64,000 bases of DNA from Laguncularia racemosa (Eukaryota; Streptophyta; Magnoliopsida; Myrtales; Combretaceae), in NCBI GenBank assembly GCA_037954665.1, contig JBBMOL010000300.1, positions 186,001-250,000 of the forward strand, written 5' to 3'. The notes beneath the pieces were generated by a model. It searched no databases and was not told where the DNA came from. It saw only the letters and a list, made by a program, of their open reading frames with translations. Shown piece after piece: positions 33,611 to 44,847 of the stretch; the stretch's first letter is position 1, and every line of letters begins with the position of its first letter. The position numbers were made by a program, and so were the translations under genes.

Positions 33611-33784
33611 TTCACAATTCCTGGTGGTCGACATGCTCTGCACCATGCGAAACTTATGCAAAATGCTGGAGCTGCACGTGTCCTGCGCGCAACAGCAGCT
33701 TCTGCAACTGCACCACTTGAAGCTAAAATTTTTGCAAGAATAGTACTCCGCAATCTCGAGCATCATCAAATGGAACCTTCTTAG
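33611..33784 (+). CDS. terminal exon, ARABIDILLO-like armadillo-repeat protein
   Basis: 57 codons plus TAG, following TTTGTCTGTGGCAG. It reads FTIPGGRHALHHAKLMQNAG, then AARVLRATAASATAPLEAKI, and ends FARIVLRNLEHHQMEPS. The phase-0 junction with the 401-482 exon gives FALLQ-FTIPGG, the last ARM helices and C-terminal tail of the family. No frame damage is seen, so the gene may still be functional if the 33-kb intron is removed. Being the last exon, it needs only the acceptor at 33609-33610, which competes with the duplicated acceptor 84 bp upstream. Family naming is from memory of conserved C-termini. Confidence 0.75.
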   Translation, partial: FTIPGGRHALHHAKLMQNAGAARVLRATAASATAPLEAKIFARIVLRNLEHHQMEPS

Positions 33785-34812
33785 TGTTGCAGAACCATCT
33801 GCTGAGATGAATTGGATAATACTTACTCTAATCAGAGTTGACATTCTACAGTGCAATGATGCTTTGGGATGCAAAGTACATCTTTTACTGACAATCAGAA
33901 AAAAAAAAAAAAAAAAGAGAGAGAGAGAGAGAGAAACCGGTGTGGTGGCAGGTTGTTCACTCTTATGTAGTTCTCACATTTGTATGTATTAGCTGTGGGC
34001 AAACGGGCTAGTTTGATATGGTTGTGATTTTTCCTTATGATGCATAAAACGGGGCTTGCTACAATGGAAGATCGTGCCGAGTAAATAACCCCCAGCTTTC
34101 GGTAACCTGTAGCATTGATACATGTTTATAGTCATAAGAGTTGTTTATGAGAACCAGAGACGGAAAAGAATTTGATCATTTGCTTTGGTTTCTATTATTG
34201 ATCTGGCCATTGTTTTGGCATAAAGAGGAGTTAAAAAGAGAGAAATGGAATGGTCTGTTGGTTTCGACGTGTTTTAAGTGGACATCGCAGCTCCAAATTT
34301 GTCTGTCCATAGGAGAATATATATATATAACATCATCCTGGTGCCACTTTGAATTATTAGTGCAGGCAAAAATACATATGAAAATTTGGCAAGGCTCAAG
34401 TATCTGTTATTTATTGTAATAACTTCTGGTAGTTTTCCTCCCACGGGAAGATAAATTACTTTGTGGAATGTTCTTAGTCGTCCGTGCCCCACTATTGGGT
34501 ATTCCAAGTAGCAAGCAAGTTCTATCGTACTTCATCTCTTCTTCTTCTTCTTGTTTTTTTTTTTTTTTTTCATGAAACTAGAAATCAATCCACATTATCA
34601 AATGCTGTCTTCAATTTGTTGGATCTATGGCATATTGCACTATAGATAAAAGTAGGCGTAAGTATTTTTTTTTCTTAATTTAATTTAAGAAATAACGTTA
34701 TTTTTTGAAGCACGAATATATGATGCTAAACCATACTTTCACTCATCATTCAGTTATGGCTGGTGGTACATCATCCATCTACAAAGGAAAATATAGTTTT
34801 GCAGCAACTATA
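33785..34812 (+). other. 3' UTR and downstream flank of the ARM-repeat gene
   Basis: No gene seen. It contains an A17-(GA)n microsatellite at about 33899-33935 and a T-rich run at about 34553-34571. I could not place the polyadenylation site. Confidence 0.45.
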
Positions 34813-34820
34813 GATGAAAG

Positions 34821-35716
34821 TAAAGCCGGTAATTGTGGGGCGGGTCAAAAATTTTGGCCCGTTGAAGTTGCAGGCCATTTTGACTCGTGGGGTGGGGCGG
34901 GCAAGTTCCCGCGGGCGCGGGTTGGCCTGCGGACTCAAAAAAAAAAAATTGCTGTGTTGTGTTGTGCTGTGAGTGTGACAGTGGATATCGATAAGCGACA
35001 GGCGAGGACGACTAAGGATTGACAATGTGACGACTGACGACTGAAGATTGACGAGATAATGTCGATGCCGATTGAAGTGACGATGACGAGACAACACCAC
35101 AGCAGCCTGCCGGTTGAAGACTTTAGACTTTGGCGAGGAGAGGACAGCAAAGGAAGCACCACACGTCCGCACTCTGCACCGCAGTCTGCAGCAGCCCACA
35201 CACACCCACACCGTCACGAGCATCACACTCACACGACTGCACGAGAAGGAGACACTCAGTCACAGTCATACACTGACATTCCCTCGACCGTCGACTGTCG
35301 TCTTCGACTCCTCGTCTGTCGTCCTCAACTCCTTGTCTGTCGACCGTCGTCCTCACCTCCACTCCTCTCTCGTCCCTCCACACTCACTCAACTACACGAG
35401 AACGAGACACTTAGTCACAGTCACACACTCACACTCCTTCGTCCGTCGATCGTCGTCCGTTGTCTTCGCCTCGACTCCTCCCTCGTCCCTCCACACTCAT
35501 AGTCACAAACTAGAGACAACAGCACAGTTAATAGTCTTTGACTCCTCGTCCTTCTCTTCCACTTCCACAGGTCACTGCGGGTCGTTGTAGGCCAGCCCGC
35601 GGGGTGGGGCGGGCCGATTTCGCTGACCCGCAAGACTTGTGGGCCACTGCGGGCCAGCTCGCAACGACCCGCGGGCTGGTGCGAGTCGGCCCATTTGGCC
35701 CGCATTACCGGCTCTA
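34821..35716. mobile_element. non-autonomous hAT element (896 bp)
   Basis: A perfect 8-bp TSD GATGAAAG (34813-34820 and 35717-35724) flanks inverted ends TAAAGCCGGTAAT... and ...ATTACCGGCTCTA. Both ends are very GC-rich, with many GCGGG/CCCGC words within about 100 bp of each terminus, the sort of subterminal repeats hAT transposases bind. The interior has simple CACACTCA/CGACTGTCG-rich sequence and no transposase. Ends and interior resemble those of the 4.1-kb hAT element at 43656, so this is a deletion derivative of that family. Open frames inside it are compositional. Confidence 0.9.
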
Positions 35717-35724
35717 GATGAAAG

Positions 35725-36777
35725 GCTTTATGCTAAGTTAACATTGGTAATTTGTGTTATTGTATCATGTTTCGTTTCTATATTTAAACGGATTTGTGCT
35801 TAGAAAACCTAAACTTGTAATAAGATATGTTTCTTAATTATATATAAAACTTTAAACCTATAATTCAATCTATTTAATAATTATGTCTTATATTTGAGTT
35901 AGATTTGTTTATCACTTAAAAAGTTATTAATAAATTAATGTTAAAATATGTAAAAAAAAAAAAATTCTTACCTCTATGTATTTTATCCTAACTTTATAGT
36001 ATACTTGTATATATATTTTTACAATATTAATAGAAAAATATATGAATTTTGAAATATAGGAAAGATTTTTATGAAATGCATGTATTTGTTGATATTCACT
36101 TTCCAAATTGAATTATGATGCCAACAGGAATGTGGGGCCTTTTTAGAGATGGATGAAATTAAATATAATTACCCAACCACAATATTGAAAAGCCACCCTA
36201 TGGGAATAAGAAGGAAAAAACAAAACACACACACACACACACAATGACAAGTACAATGAATATTGACTTGTAATGATAATTAAAAAAACACACACACACA
36301 CAATGATGAAATATACCTCCGATTGAGCTAGAATCTTGGAATGAAAAAAAAAAAAAAAGATACGCACAAACATAGAAGACTTACTTTAGTAGTTAAAACT
36401 TGTGGCTACAACTTGAGAAGAAGATAGATGTGGTGACTTTTATTTTGTACATATACTTTTGTTTCTGTTCAATGTTTACCTTTAGTGGGAAGTGGGAAAA
36501 GATAAAAAGTTAAATAAAAAAATTAAAAATGTAAAGTTAAATGGATTCGTGGGTTGAATTTGAACTCGTTTACATGACTTGTTTAAATAACTAGGTATGT
36601 AAACATGTTTGGAACCTAGATATGAACTTGAACATGGATTTACTCGTGTTTAATTAGGTCTGGCCTGTTTGTATTTCATGTTGATTTTTCTTATACATAA
36701 ATCCATTTAAATCGTGTCATGTCATGTTTGGATCTAGTGGATCAGGTCTTAAATTGCTAGCCTTATGCTAAGTTAAC
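35725..36777. repeat. 1-kb AT-rich segment flanked by 15-bp direct repeats
   Basis: TTATGCTAAGTTAAC occurs at 35728-35742 and again at 36763-36777. Between them lies non-coding sequence with (AC)n runs at about 36223-36242 and 36286-36302. A target-site duplication of an unidentified non-coding insertion is possible; clear terminal inverted repeats were not found. Confidence 0.45.
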
Positions 36778-36839
36778 GAAGTGTGAGTTTTGGTTGGAAC
36801 AATTATGATTCCTATCACATAACTACTAAATAAGAGGCC

Positions 36840-37080
36840 ATAATAGATTAAGCGGAAGTGGAGCTACACTCGACTAGCCTAGACTAATGACTATTATTGA
36901 AATTAAAAACTATTTAGGATAAGGACGTTACTACAAAAGATTTGCGGGAGATTTTTCTAAAATTGTAACTTCTTTAACTAGAATGACTCAAATAGAGGTG
37001 AACTTTGATTCGGATGAATCACGTGAGAAAAGCGTCAGGCAACTAAAGCAAAGGTTGGTTATAATTCTAGTCCTAGTGTT
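36840..37080 (+). pseudogene. Ty3 element K, RT thumb segment (first piece)
   Basis: A degenerate frame reads TIIEIKNYLG, stop, GRYYKRFAGDFSKIVTSLTR, then MTQIEVNFDSDESREKSVRQ and LKQRLV. This is the conserved stretch from the RT thumb to the start of RNase H in Ty3 elements. It breaks near 37080. The next part of the same protein appears at 48373 in the same orientation. Confidence 0.75.
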
Positions 37081-37579
37081 GTCAAAATAGTCATGAGGAG
37101 TGAAAAGGCTTGAGTTCTGCAAGCAATACAGTTTTTCTAGAGTGTTGATGGAAACATATTCTTTAGTGTCTAAATGGCTATCCTCACTATCGCTAGATGG
37201 GATATTTGGAATGACATATCTTAGGTAAAGACTATTAGGAGAGGTTCAGTGCCACGTCAGTTACATTTGGATAGAGAAAAATTGCAGCAGCTTATTGGTT
37301 GGCTAAACATGCATACGAAAATTAATCTATTTTCTTCTATATGGGCGAAGCTTAGCTAAATAATGACTTCAAAAGGGTTTTAGCACTAGAAAAGTGTGGT
37401 TTGAGTAATTTGTTATTTGTGTTGTGTTAGTATGGTCTAGCTTTGGCTTAGTGTTTATAGGTTGTTACAAGATATTTGTATTCTTTCATTTTTTGTACTT
37501 AAAACGGAGATTTTGTTGGAATTAGAACTCCTATCTTTTTCTTTATTTTATTTTTACTTTGTTCCCATCATATGGGGAG
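37081..37579. other. unassigned segment left of copia F
   Basis: No clear protein homology. Together with 41976-42085, which ends in an A tail, it could be the 3' end of a non-LTR element into which copia F inserted, but no diagnostic domain is visible. Confidence 0.35.
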
Positions 37580-37731
37580 TGTTATAATATATTGTATTTT
37601 TTAGATTGTAATTAATATATTGTTAGATAGAAGTTGTTAGAGGTTAGTAGGGTTTTGTATTTCTATATATATTGTTTTCGTATCATTAGTGTAAATTGTG
37701 AATTTGAATACAATTACCTATCAAAGTTACA
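37580..37731 (+). repeat. 5' LTR of copia F
   Basis: 152 bp. The right copy lacks about 10 bp (repeat of GTTAG near 37646-37660). Confidence 0.92.
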
Positions 37732-38339
37732 TGGTATCAGAGTTGTTTAATTATAGGAATTTTTTGAAAATTAGGATTTAGGATTCATTAAATCCTAGTT
37801 GCCTAGTGAGCAGCGTTTATATCCCACACATACTCCGAAGAGTGTTTCTTTTTTCTCACCGCCCCTCTAGGAGGAAAGATTTCTAGCTGACGAACTTCCC
37901 CGACCAACTCCAGCGACTAACGGATCGGCGTGTGAGGCTCATGCGCCACATAAACCATCCGTTGCACCTGTTTGTTTTCCGCGTGTGACTCCAGTTTGTC
38001 CATGTGTTCTTGCTAGGTCTTCATGGTATGGTATTCTTCATTCCAATCTCGCCATTTTGGAAATCATCTTTGGACACGTGCTCTTTGCTAAGGTTAGGGT
38101 TTCTGGTTTGGTTTAATTGTTGCTGGGAAATTGATTTTTCTTTTAGTTTTATGGTTTTTGAAAGCTTTTTTTTTTTTTTTGGTAAGCTAATTGAGGTGTT
38201 TTCTCTAGTTGGAATTAACATTTCTGGTTTTGTTTAATCTTCTAGTGTTATTTGGAGTTTAGTTTGTGGTGGTTTAATCTTCTAGTGTTGTTTGGTGCTG
38301 TTGGTGTTTGTTGTGTGGATTAGAGGAGGTAAATATATA

Positions 38340-39060
38340 TAGTATTGGATTGCTGGATGGTTGAGAATAAATCACATATCATAGATATGATTATAGTGAT
38401 AGCTAAAATAACATAATATAAACTTAGTGGAGATCATATTTAAGGTCAGGAATCAGGGGGAGTTGTTTGCTATTACTATCATGAGCTAGTGCATAGAAAG
38501 CATACTTGTGAGAAATTGCACAATCGTGGCCAGAAGAAGCAATTAGTACTCATTGCCTCTACTAATTCCACATCAAGTTTGTCTTCTAAAAAGACAAGAA
38601 CAATTTCTGTTGATAAATATGCCAAATTCTCTCAGTATCAAGAGGCATTGAAGGCTTCATCTCATCATACATTTATGATTGTTGAATTGGGTAAATTAAC
38701 TCAGTGTCTTCTTTCCTCATCGTCTAAGTGGGTCATTGATTTTAGTGCCACAGATTATATGATAGGTAACCTTGATCTCTTCTCCACTTACCAACCATAC
38801 ATCTCTCCTACAAATGTCACTCTAGCAAATGACTTTAAGTCATTTGTCCTTGGATCTGGCACTATTAATCCAACTCGTTTGGTTTTCTTATCTTCTGTAT
38901 TAAGTTTACCGTAGTTTTCCTTTAACTTACTATTAGTAAGTCAACTTACTCATGAAATTAATTGTCATATCTCATTTTATCCTGATCATTGTCTGTTTTA
39001 GGATCTTATGACAAAAAAAAAAATTATTGGTAAAGGACATAAATCGGGCGGTCTCTATAT
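38340..39060 (+). pseudogene. copia F gag remnant and protease
   Basis: After a short gag start, text jumps to a zinc knuckle near 38470-38515 reading CYYYHELVHRKHTCEKLHNR, with Tyr in place of the second Cys. The frame at 38489-38914 continues KYAKFSQYQEALKASSHHTF and WVIDFSATDYMIGN, where the protease DSGA is changed to DFSA. Most of the gag core is missing. A run of A (about 39011-39021) disrupts the following frame. Confidence 0.82.
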
Positions 39061-39099
39061 ATTGGATACACAAGTACCGAGGTTAGTTGTATGTTTAAG

Positions 39100-39970
39100 T
39101 GTCTTAACACTTTTCTAAGCTCACTATTGACTTGGTCACCCTTCTCTATCTATGTTGAAGACCATTTATCCACAATTTAATAAAGTTTCCACCTTAGATT
39201 GTGAATCTTGTCATTTTGCTAAACACCACCGTTTGTCTAGTTTACCTAAAGTCAATAAAATGGCTAGTCTACCTTTTGAGTTAGTTCATTATGATGTATG
39301 GGGTCCATGCCTAGTTGTATCTAAGGCTAGTTTTCAGTGTTTTGTTACCTTCGTAGATGATTATTCTCATATGACTTGGCTTTTATCTTATGAAAAATCG
39401 TTTAGAGGTGTTTTCACATTTTTCTGCCTTTTGTGTTGAAAAAAAAACAAAACACAATTCAATGTCTTAGTACATACATTAAGAAGCTAAAGAATATTTC
39501 TCTCATTCATTTTAGTCATACATTCTCCAAAATGGTATCCTTCATCAATCTTCTTGTGTGAACACATCTTCTCAAAATGGAGTGGCTAAAAGAAAAAACA
39601 AAAATCTTCTTGAGACCGCACGAGCACTTCTATTTCAGATGCATGTTCCTAAACAATTTTGGGCTGATGCAATCTTCACTGCCTGTTTTTGATTAATCGT
39701 CTTCGTTCATCTATTTTACAAGGTGAGACTCCTTATACGGTATTGTTTCCTATGAAGTCATTGTTTCTTATTGAGCCTAAGATATTTGGTAGTACTTGTT
39801 TTGTTCGTGATGTATGTCCTCAGGTTACTAAACTTGATCCTAAATCTCTTAAATGTATTTTTTTGGGATATTCTCAAGTTCAAAAAGGATATTGATGTTT
39901 TTGTCCTCATCTTGACAAATATCTTGTCTTAATTGATGTCACTTTTGTAGAAAACACACCATTTTTTTCA
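39100..39970 (+). pseudogene. copia F integrase
   Basis: The frame at 39152-39439 reads LDCESCHFAKHHRLSSL, LVHYDVWGPCLVVSKASF (first Asp) and FVTFVDDYSHMTWL. Near 39560-39600 the Glu region reads SQNGVAKRKNKNLLE, so the catalytic Glu is Lys. The frame at 39689-39895 has the C-terminal part (LIEPKIFGSTCFVRDVCPQV, LKCIFLGYSQVQKGY). Inactive by both stops and active-site loss. Confidence 0.87.
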
Positions 39971-40139
39971 TCCATTAAAACTCCAAAATAAGAAGAGGAT
40001 GATGATTTGTTACTTTATCATATTACTTTTAAGTCTCTAGGTACCTTACCATCATCCCCACCATCATGACCTTCAATTTAGTATGTATACTCGCGACAAG
40101 AAGTTCCTCCTGCTTCATGTCCTACATCAGTCTCTTCTT

Positions 40140-40996
40140 CCTTAATGGATTTGGCTACAAGTGATCTTGATCTTCCTATAGCAGTCCATAATGGTAAACG
40201 TCAATGTACCTATCCAATTTCTTCTTGTGTATCTTATGATCACTTGTCATCATCATCTTCCTCATTTATTGCATCCCTTGACACTATGACCATTCCAAAG
40301 TCTCTTTATGTTGCACTCTCACATCTTGGTTGGTGAGATGCTATGATTGATGAGATGAATGTCTTGGATACAAATCACACTTGGGATCTAGTGGACTTAC
40401 CTGCAAGAAAGAAGGTGATTGGTTATAAATGGGTATATGCAATCAAGGTTAATCCTGATGGAACAATAGCTTGGCTAAAAGCCAGTCCTATAGCAAAGGG
40501 ATATGCTCAAACCTAAGGTGTGGACTATTTAGACACATTTTCTCATGTGGCTAAGTTAACTGCTATTCACTTATTTATTTCTATTGTAGCTTCTAATTCT
40601 TGGCCTTTATATAAACTAGATATAAAAAATGCCTTTTTACATGGCGATTTGTAAGGGGAAGTTTATATGGAGCAACCACCAAGGTTTGTTGCCCAAGGAG
40701 AGTCACGTAAAGTTTGTCGTATGCGAAAGTCATTATATGGACTAAAACAGAGTCCTCGAGCTTAGTTTAGGAAATTCAATCAAGTAGTTGAAAGTTTTGG
40801 TCTAAGAAAGAGCATATCAAGTCACTCGGTATTCTCTAAGTATTTTGATACTGGTATAATTATCCTCATTGTATATGTTGATGATATTATCATTATAGGA
40901 AATGATAGGGTCGGTATTACCTCTCTCAAATTATTCCTTCACACTTAATTTCATACTAAGGATTTAGGGCTACTAAAGTATTTTTTAGGAATTGAG
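40140..40996 (+). pseudogene. copia F reverse transcriptase
   Basis: Starts with the linker and N-terminal block (DLDLPIAVHNGKRQCTYPIS), then across several stops reads VIGYKWVYAIKVNPDGTI, DIKNAFLHGDL, YGLKQSPRA and LIVYVDDIIIIGND, so the YVDD box is kept. TGA and TAG codons replace expected Trp or Arg codons at several places. Confidence 0.86.
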
Positions 40997-41826
40997 TTGA
41001 CAAGAAGTAAGAAAGGCATTTTCCTATCTCAGAGGAAATATGTACTTGACTTATTAACTAAGATAGGTAAATTAGGAGCTAAGCCATGCAATACACCTAT
41101 TACTCCTAATATGCAGCTTACAAAAGAAGGGGAATCATTCAAGGATCCAGAGAGGTACAGATGTCTAGTTAGGAAGTTGAACCATCTCATAGTAACTCGT
41201 CTTGATATTGCATACGCAGTCAGTCTTGTAAGTTAGTTCATGTCTTCTCCTATAGTGGAGCATTGGGCAGCTTTAGATCAAATTTTTTGTTATCTAAAGG
41301 GTGCTCTTGGATGTGCTTTAGCATATGAAATCATGGACATAATCATATTGAGTGTTTTTCAAATGCTAATTGGGCAGGATCCAAAATAGATAGAAGATCC
41401 ACTACTGGGTATTATGTGTTTGTTAGAGGAAATCTAGTCACTTGGAAAAGCAAGAAACAACACACAGTATCCCGCTCAAGTGCAGAGGTAGAATATAGAG
41501 TTATGGCATAATCAACATGTGAAATAATGTGGATTCATCAACTCTTGACTGAAGTTGGATTTAAAGTACCTATACCTGCCTAGTTATGGTATGATAATCA
41601 AGTAGCCCTTCACATTGCATCTAACCCTGTGTTTCATAAGCGAACTAAACATATTAAAATTTATTGTCATTTCATCCGTAAGAAGATACAACAAAATTTG
41701 ATTTCTAGAGGACATGTCAGAACTGGAGAACAATTAGCAGATATCTTCACCAAAGCTTTGAATAGTGTTAGAATTGGTAATATATGTAACAAGTTGGGCA
41801 TGATCAATATCTCCACTCCAACTTAA
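40997..41826 (+). pseudogene. copia F RT C-terminus and RNase H
   Basis: The frame at 40997-41236 reads TRSKKGIFLSQRKYVLDLLT, ERYRCLVRKLNHLIVTRLDI and AYAVSLVS. RNase H text follows in broken frames (SRSSAEVEYRVMA near 41470-41510), ending in the frame at 41629-41826 (RTKHIKIYCHFIRKKIQQNL, GEQLADIFTKAL, KLGMINISTPT). Purine tract AAGGGGGAA (41825-41833) precedes the LTR. Confidence 0.87.
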
Positions 41827-41833
41827 GGGGGAA

Positions 41834-41975
41834 TGTTATAATATATTGTATTTTTTAGATTGTAATTAATATAGTGTTAGGTAGAAGTTGGTAGGGTTTT
41901 GTACCTTTATATATATTATTCTCGTATCATTAGTGTAAATTGTGAATTTGAATACAATTACCTATCAAAGTTACA
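41834..41975 (+). repeat. 3' LTR of copia F
   Basis: 142 bp, matching 37580-37731 apart from a short deletion and a few substitutions. Confidence 0.92.
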
Positions 41976-42147
41976 AGGAGTTTCAAGACGTTAGGTCCTA
42001 TGCCCCCCTCTTGCTTGTAATTCTTATTTTTATTAATAAAATTTGGGGCTAGTAGGGGTTTGCCAATAATAACAAAAAAAAAAAAGTCCTAAGGAATACA
42101 CTATTTGCAATTGTAAATACCAAAAATTTTATTTTATATTGATATAT
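41976..42147. other. segment with poly(A) tail right of copia F
   Basis: TTAATAAAATTTGGGGC followed by a run of 12 A (about 42070-42081) resembles a non-LTR element 3' end. No coding support. Confidence 0.35.
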
Positions 42148-43655
42148 GTTATAACATAAAGTCAAGGCTAAGGATGGAAAATGTACATAAAATGAGAGAC
42201 AAATGGGTCATTTTATACAAAGGGTATAAATACCCAAGTTAATTTAGAGAGCCTCCATTACCATTTTATGCGGCGAAATGTTAAACAAAAAAGGAAAAAC
42301 ACTTTTAAGAGAGTAAGGTGACCTAACGATCCATTAGGACGATTACAAGGAAAACCAAGTAAAGGGACTTAACGATTTCATGATTACTGTGCTTATGGAA
42401 TAGAGAACTTAACTGATTTCCATCACTCATTTTAATTTGGATTCAAATAAAAGACAGGATGTAACAAGCATGAGAATCAATGGAGTAAGGATTCAAATCG
42501 TAGAAAATTTGATGCCAGTATTCTAATCCATGTAATTTAATTAGAAAACACATGTCTTAGGAACTAATTAAACCTAAGAACAAAAAGAATAGAAATTAGG
42601 ATGAATCGGTATAGAAGAATTAGGGTTCGTGAGATGTATCGAGAGATACACAAGCCCCCAAACATAGATGTGTTTCGATCGTGTTAAACCCAAATTGCAC
42701 AGAAAGATACATGGCCTCCCAATACGGTTGTGTCATGCTCATGTTGAACCTAAACTTTACAGAATGATACATGGTCTCCCAACATGGCCATGTCTCGACC
42801 GTGTTAAACCCAGATGTACCGAGAGATACACGGCCTCCCAACACAGTTATGTCATACTCATGTCGAACTCAAACCTTACAGAAAGGATTACGACCATGTC
42901 TTACCTTACATAAAAATGATATCTTACATCAAAAAGTACACGACCTTTGACAAGACCATGTACCACTTCGTGTTAAGTTACATGGCCTCTAACATGGCCA
43001 TGTTGAGTGAAACATAACCTAATTTAATACCTATTTAACTTCTAATTAAGTTAACTTCCATGTAACCTAGATAACTAGTAAAACCTTAAAAAATTTAATA
43101 GATTAAGAGAGTTAAGAGATTATGTTATTCTTAGATTAGTACTAAGAAGGACTTATTGATGTTGTATAGGTTTTAGCTTAGCTTAAGTTTAGGACTAAAT
43201 GTGCTTAAGGCTAAGATTCAAGGTATGTGTAACTTGTGTGTTTTTTGTGTTTGCTTAAGTTAGAATATATTGTTAAAATGGATTAAGTACAAGACTGATT
43301 AAGTGTTTAAGTGTATGCTGTTTGTGCTTAGCTCGACCTAGGGGCCTGTAGTGGCAAATCCCTAGGAAGCACCCCAATGATCCTTGTGTAATGTTATCCC
43401 TAGTGGAGTCATGCTTAGAAATGATCTAGGTTGGTTTAAGGTTTAAGTGTTTAAGTGATTATAGGTGTGGGGCTCTAGTGGCAGTTCCCATCACCAAGTT
43501 TAAGAGCTTTAAGTATTCATAGGTGTGGGGTTTATAGTAACAGTTCCCATCACTAAGTTTAAGTGTTCATGTGATCATGGGTGTAGGGCTCGTAGTGGTA
43601 ATTCCCATCACTAATTTATGTTTCAATTTGACAAGTGTGTTAAGGGGATCATGAA
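42148..43655 (+). other. LTR-like non-coding sequence left of the hAT element
   Basis: Begins TGTTATAACATAAAG and contains GGGTATAAATACCC (about 42221-42236), a plausible TATA region. It resembles the long LTRs of plant Ty3 elements in composition. It also holds the tandem repeat at 42640-42885 and short repeats of GTGGGG(C/T)T...AGTTCCCATCAC (43460-43610). No coding frame. A matching second LTR was not found, so this is tentative. Confidence 0.4.
42640..42885. repeat. about 58-bp tandem repeat, four units
   Basis: Units carry GAGATACACGGCCTCCCAAC and GTGTTAAACCC/TGTTGAACCT, with starts near 42648, 42706, 42765 and 42823. They are diverged copies with C/T and A/G changes. ORFs across the repeat are an effect of the periodicity. 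Confidence 0.75.
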
Positions 43656-44339
43656 TAGAGCTGGTAATTGCGGAGCGGGTCCGCGGGTTGACCTGCTTCG
43701 CCCACAAAAAATTGCGGGGCGGGGCGAGCAAGTTCCCGCGAGTGCTGGTTGGCCCCGCTGACTCGAAAAAAAAAATTGTTGTGCTGTAATATCTACTATG
43801 TTGTGTCTGTGGACTGTGTGACACCGATTGATGACTAACGGCGTGACGATCGACGAGACAATGCCGATGTTGACTGAAGTGACAAGACAGCACCGCAGGT
43901 CCCTAGCAGTTGAAGACTTTAGAGTTCGGCAAGGACGACTAGACGAGGACAGCACTACAACAGGCAACACACAGTAGCCCACACCCACACCCACACCCAT
44001 ACCGTCACACTCAGTCACTCACACGAGACATTTAGTCACAGACCATAGTCACACCTCACACTCCCTCGACTGTCGTCCGTCGTCCTCGACTCCTCGTCTA
44101 GTCGTCCCTTCACACTTACAGTTACCTCACAGACAAGGGACCACAATACAGTCCTCATCCTCTTCCACTTCCATAGGCCACAGTAAACATGAACACGAGA
44201 CACTAATCGGCTCTAGCTCATAGTTATAGTGATAGTCGCTGTCTTCTTCCACTCTGCTGACCATCGGCCGCCTGTTTCATTTCCTTCGTGCTACTGTCCT
44301 CATTAAACGTCAATTAAGTTAAAGCAATAGATTTTGTCC

Positions 44340-44740
44340 TTTTACTTATTGGAGAGTAGGGTGTCGTGTGGTGTGGCTATATAGGGTGACATCGGTGGCT
44401 TGGAGCGTGTGGTGTGGTGCAGTGCGGTGTGGTGTGTGTGGCCGTGTAGGGTGGGGGTGACACTGATGGCGGTGGCTTAGAGAATGGAGAGTGTGGTGTG
44501 GTGCAGTGCGGTGTGGTCGTGTGAGGTGGGGGTGATGCCAATGGCAGTGGCTTAAAGAATGGAGAGTGTGGTGTGGTGTGGCCGTGTGGGGTGACAGCGG
44601 TCCAATGGAGAGTGTGGTGTGGTGCAGTACGGTGTGGCCGTATGGGGTGGGGGTGACGTCGGTGGCTCAGAGCGTGTAGTGTGGCTACCAGCCATAGCTT
44701 GGATGGTGTGGGGTGTGGTGTGGCCGTGTGGCCATCGGTC
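44340..44740. repeat. GTGTGGTG-rich imperfect tandem repeats in hAT 5' region
   Basis: Diverged copies of a unit with GAGTGTGGTGTGGTGCAGTG and GTGGGGGTGAC recur about every 80-100 bp upstream of the transposase start. Confidence 0.6.
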
Positions 44741-44847
44741 GTAGCTTGGATGACACCGATGCGATGTTCAGTGGAGAGGTGGAGTGACTATATTTATATT
44801 TTATAAATAAGTGTACTACTACTAATAACATTTTCTATATTTACAGA

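Larger units (their letters stand above)
37580..41975 (+). mobile_element. copia F, degenerate
   Basis: A Ty1/copia element with short LTRs (37580-37731 and 41834-41975) starting TGTTATAATATATTG and ending CAAAGTTACA. The primer site TGGTATCAGAGT is at 37732-37743. The flanking 5-mers are GGGAG (37575-37579) and AGGAG (41976-41980), a TSD with one transition. Most of gag is deleted, and the remaining genes have many stops. Confidence 0.92.

Noticed and set aside
33439..33874. ORFs overlapping the terminal exon on both strands
   Set aside because: One is a shifted-frame reading of the duplicated acceptor region and the other is antisense to the exon.
34935..35705. Several overlapping ORFs on both strands (up to 158 codons)
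   Set aside because: They lie inside the non-autonomous hAT element in GC-rich, CACTCA/CGACTGTCG simple sequence. All frames are open for compositional reasons, with no family motifs.
36224..36302. CRISPR-like or functional repeat
   Set aside because: These are simple (AC)n microsatellites with no spacers; this is a plant genome.
42668..43017. Plus-strand ORFs with repeated histidine/proline-rich peptides
   Set aside because: The periodic peptides follow from the 58-bp tandem repeat; no start context or family.
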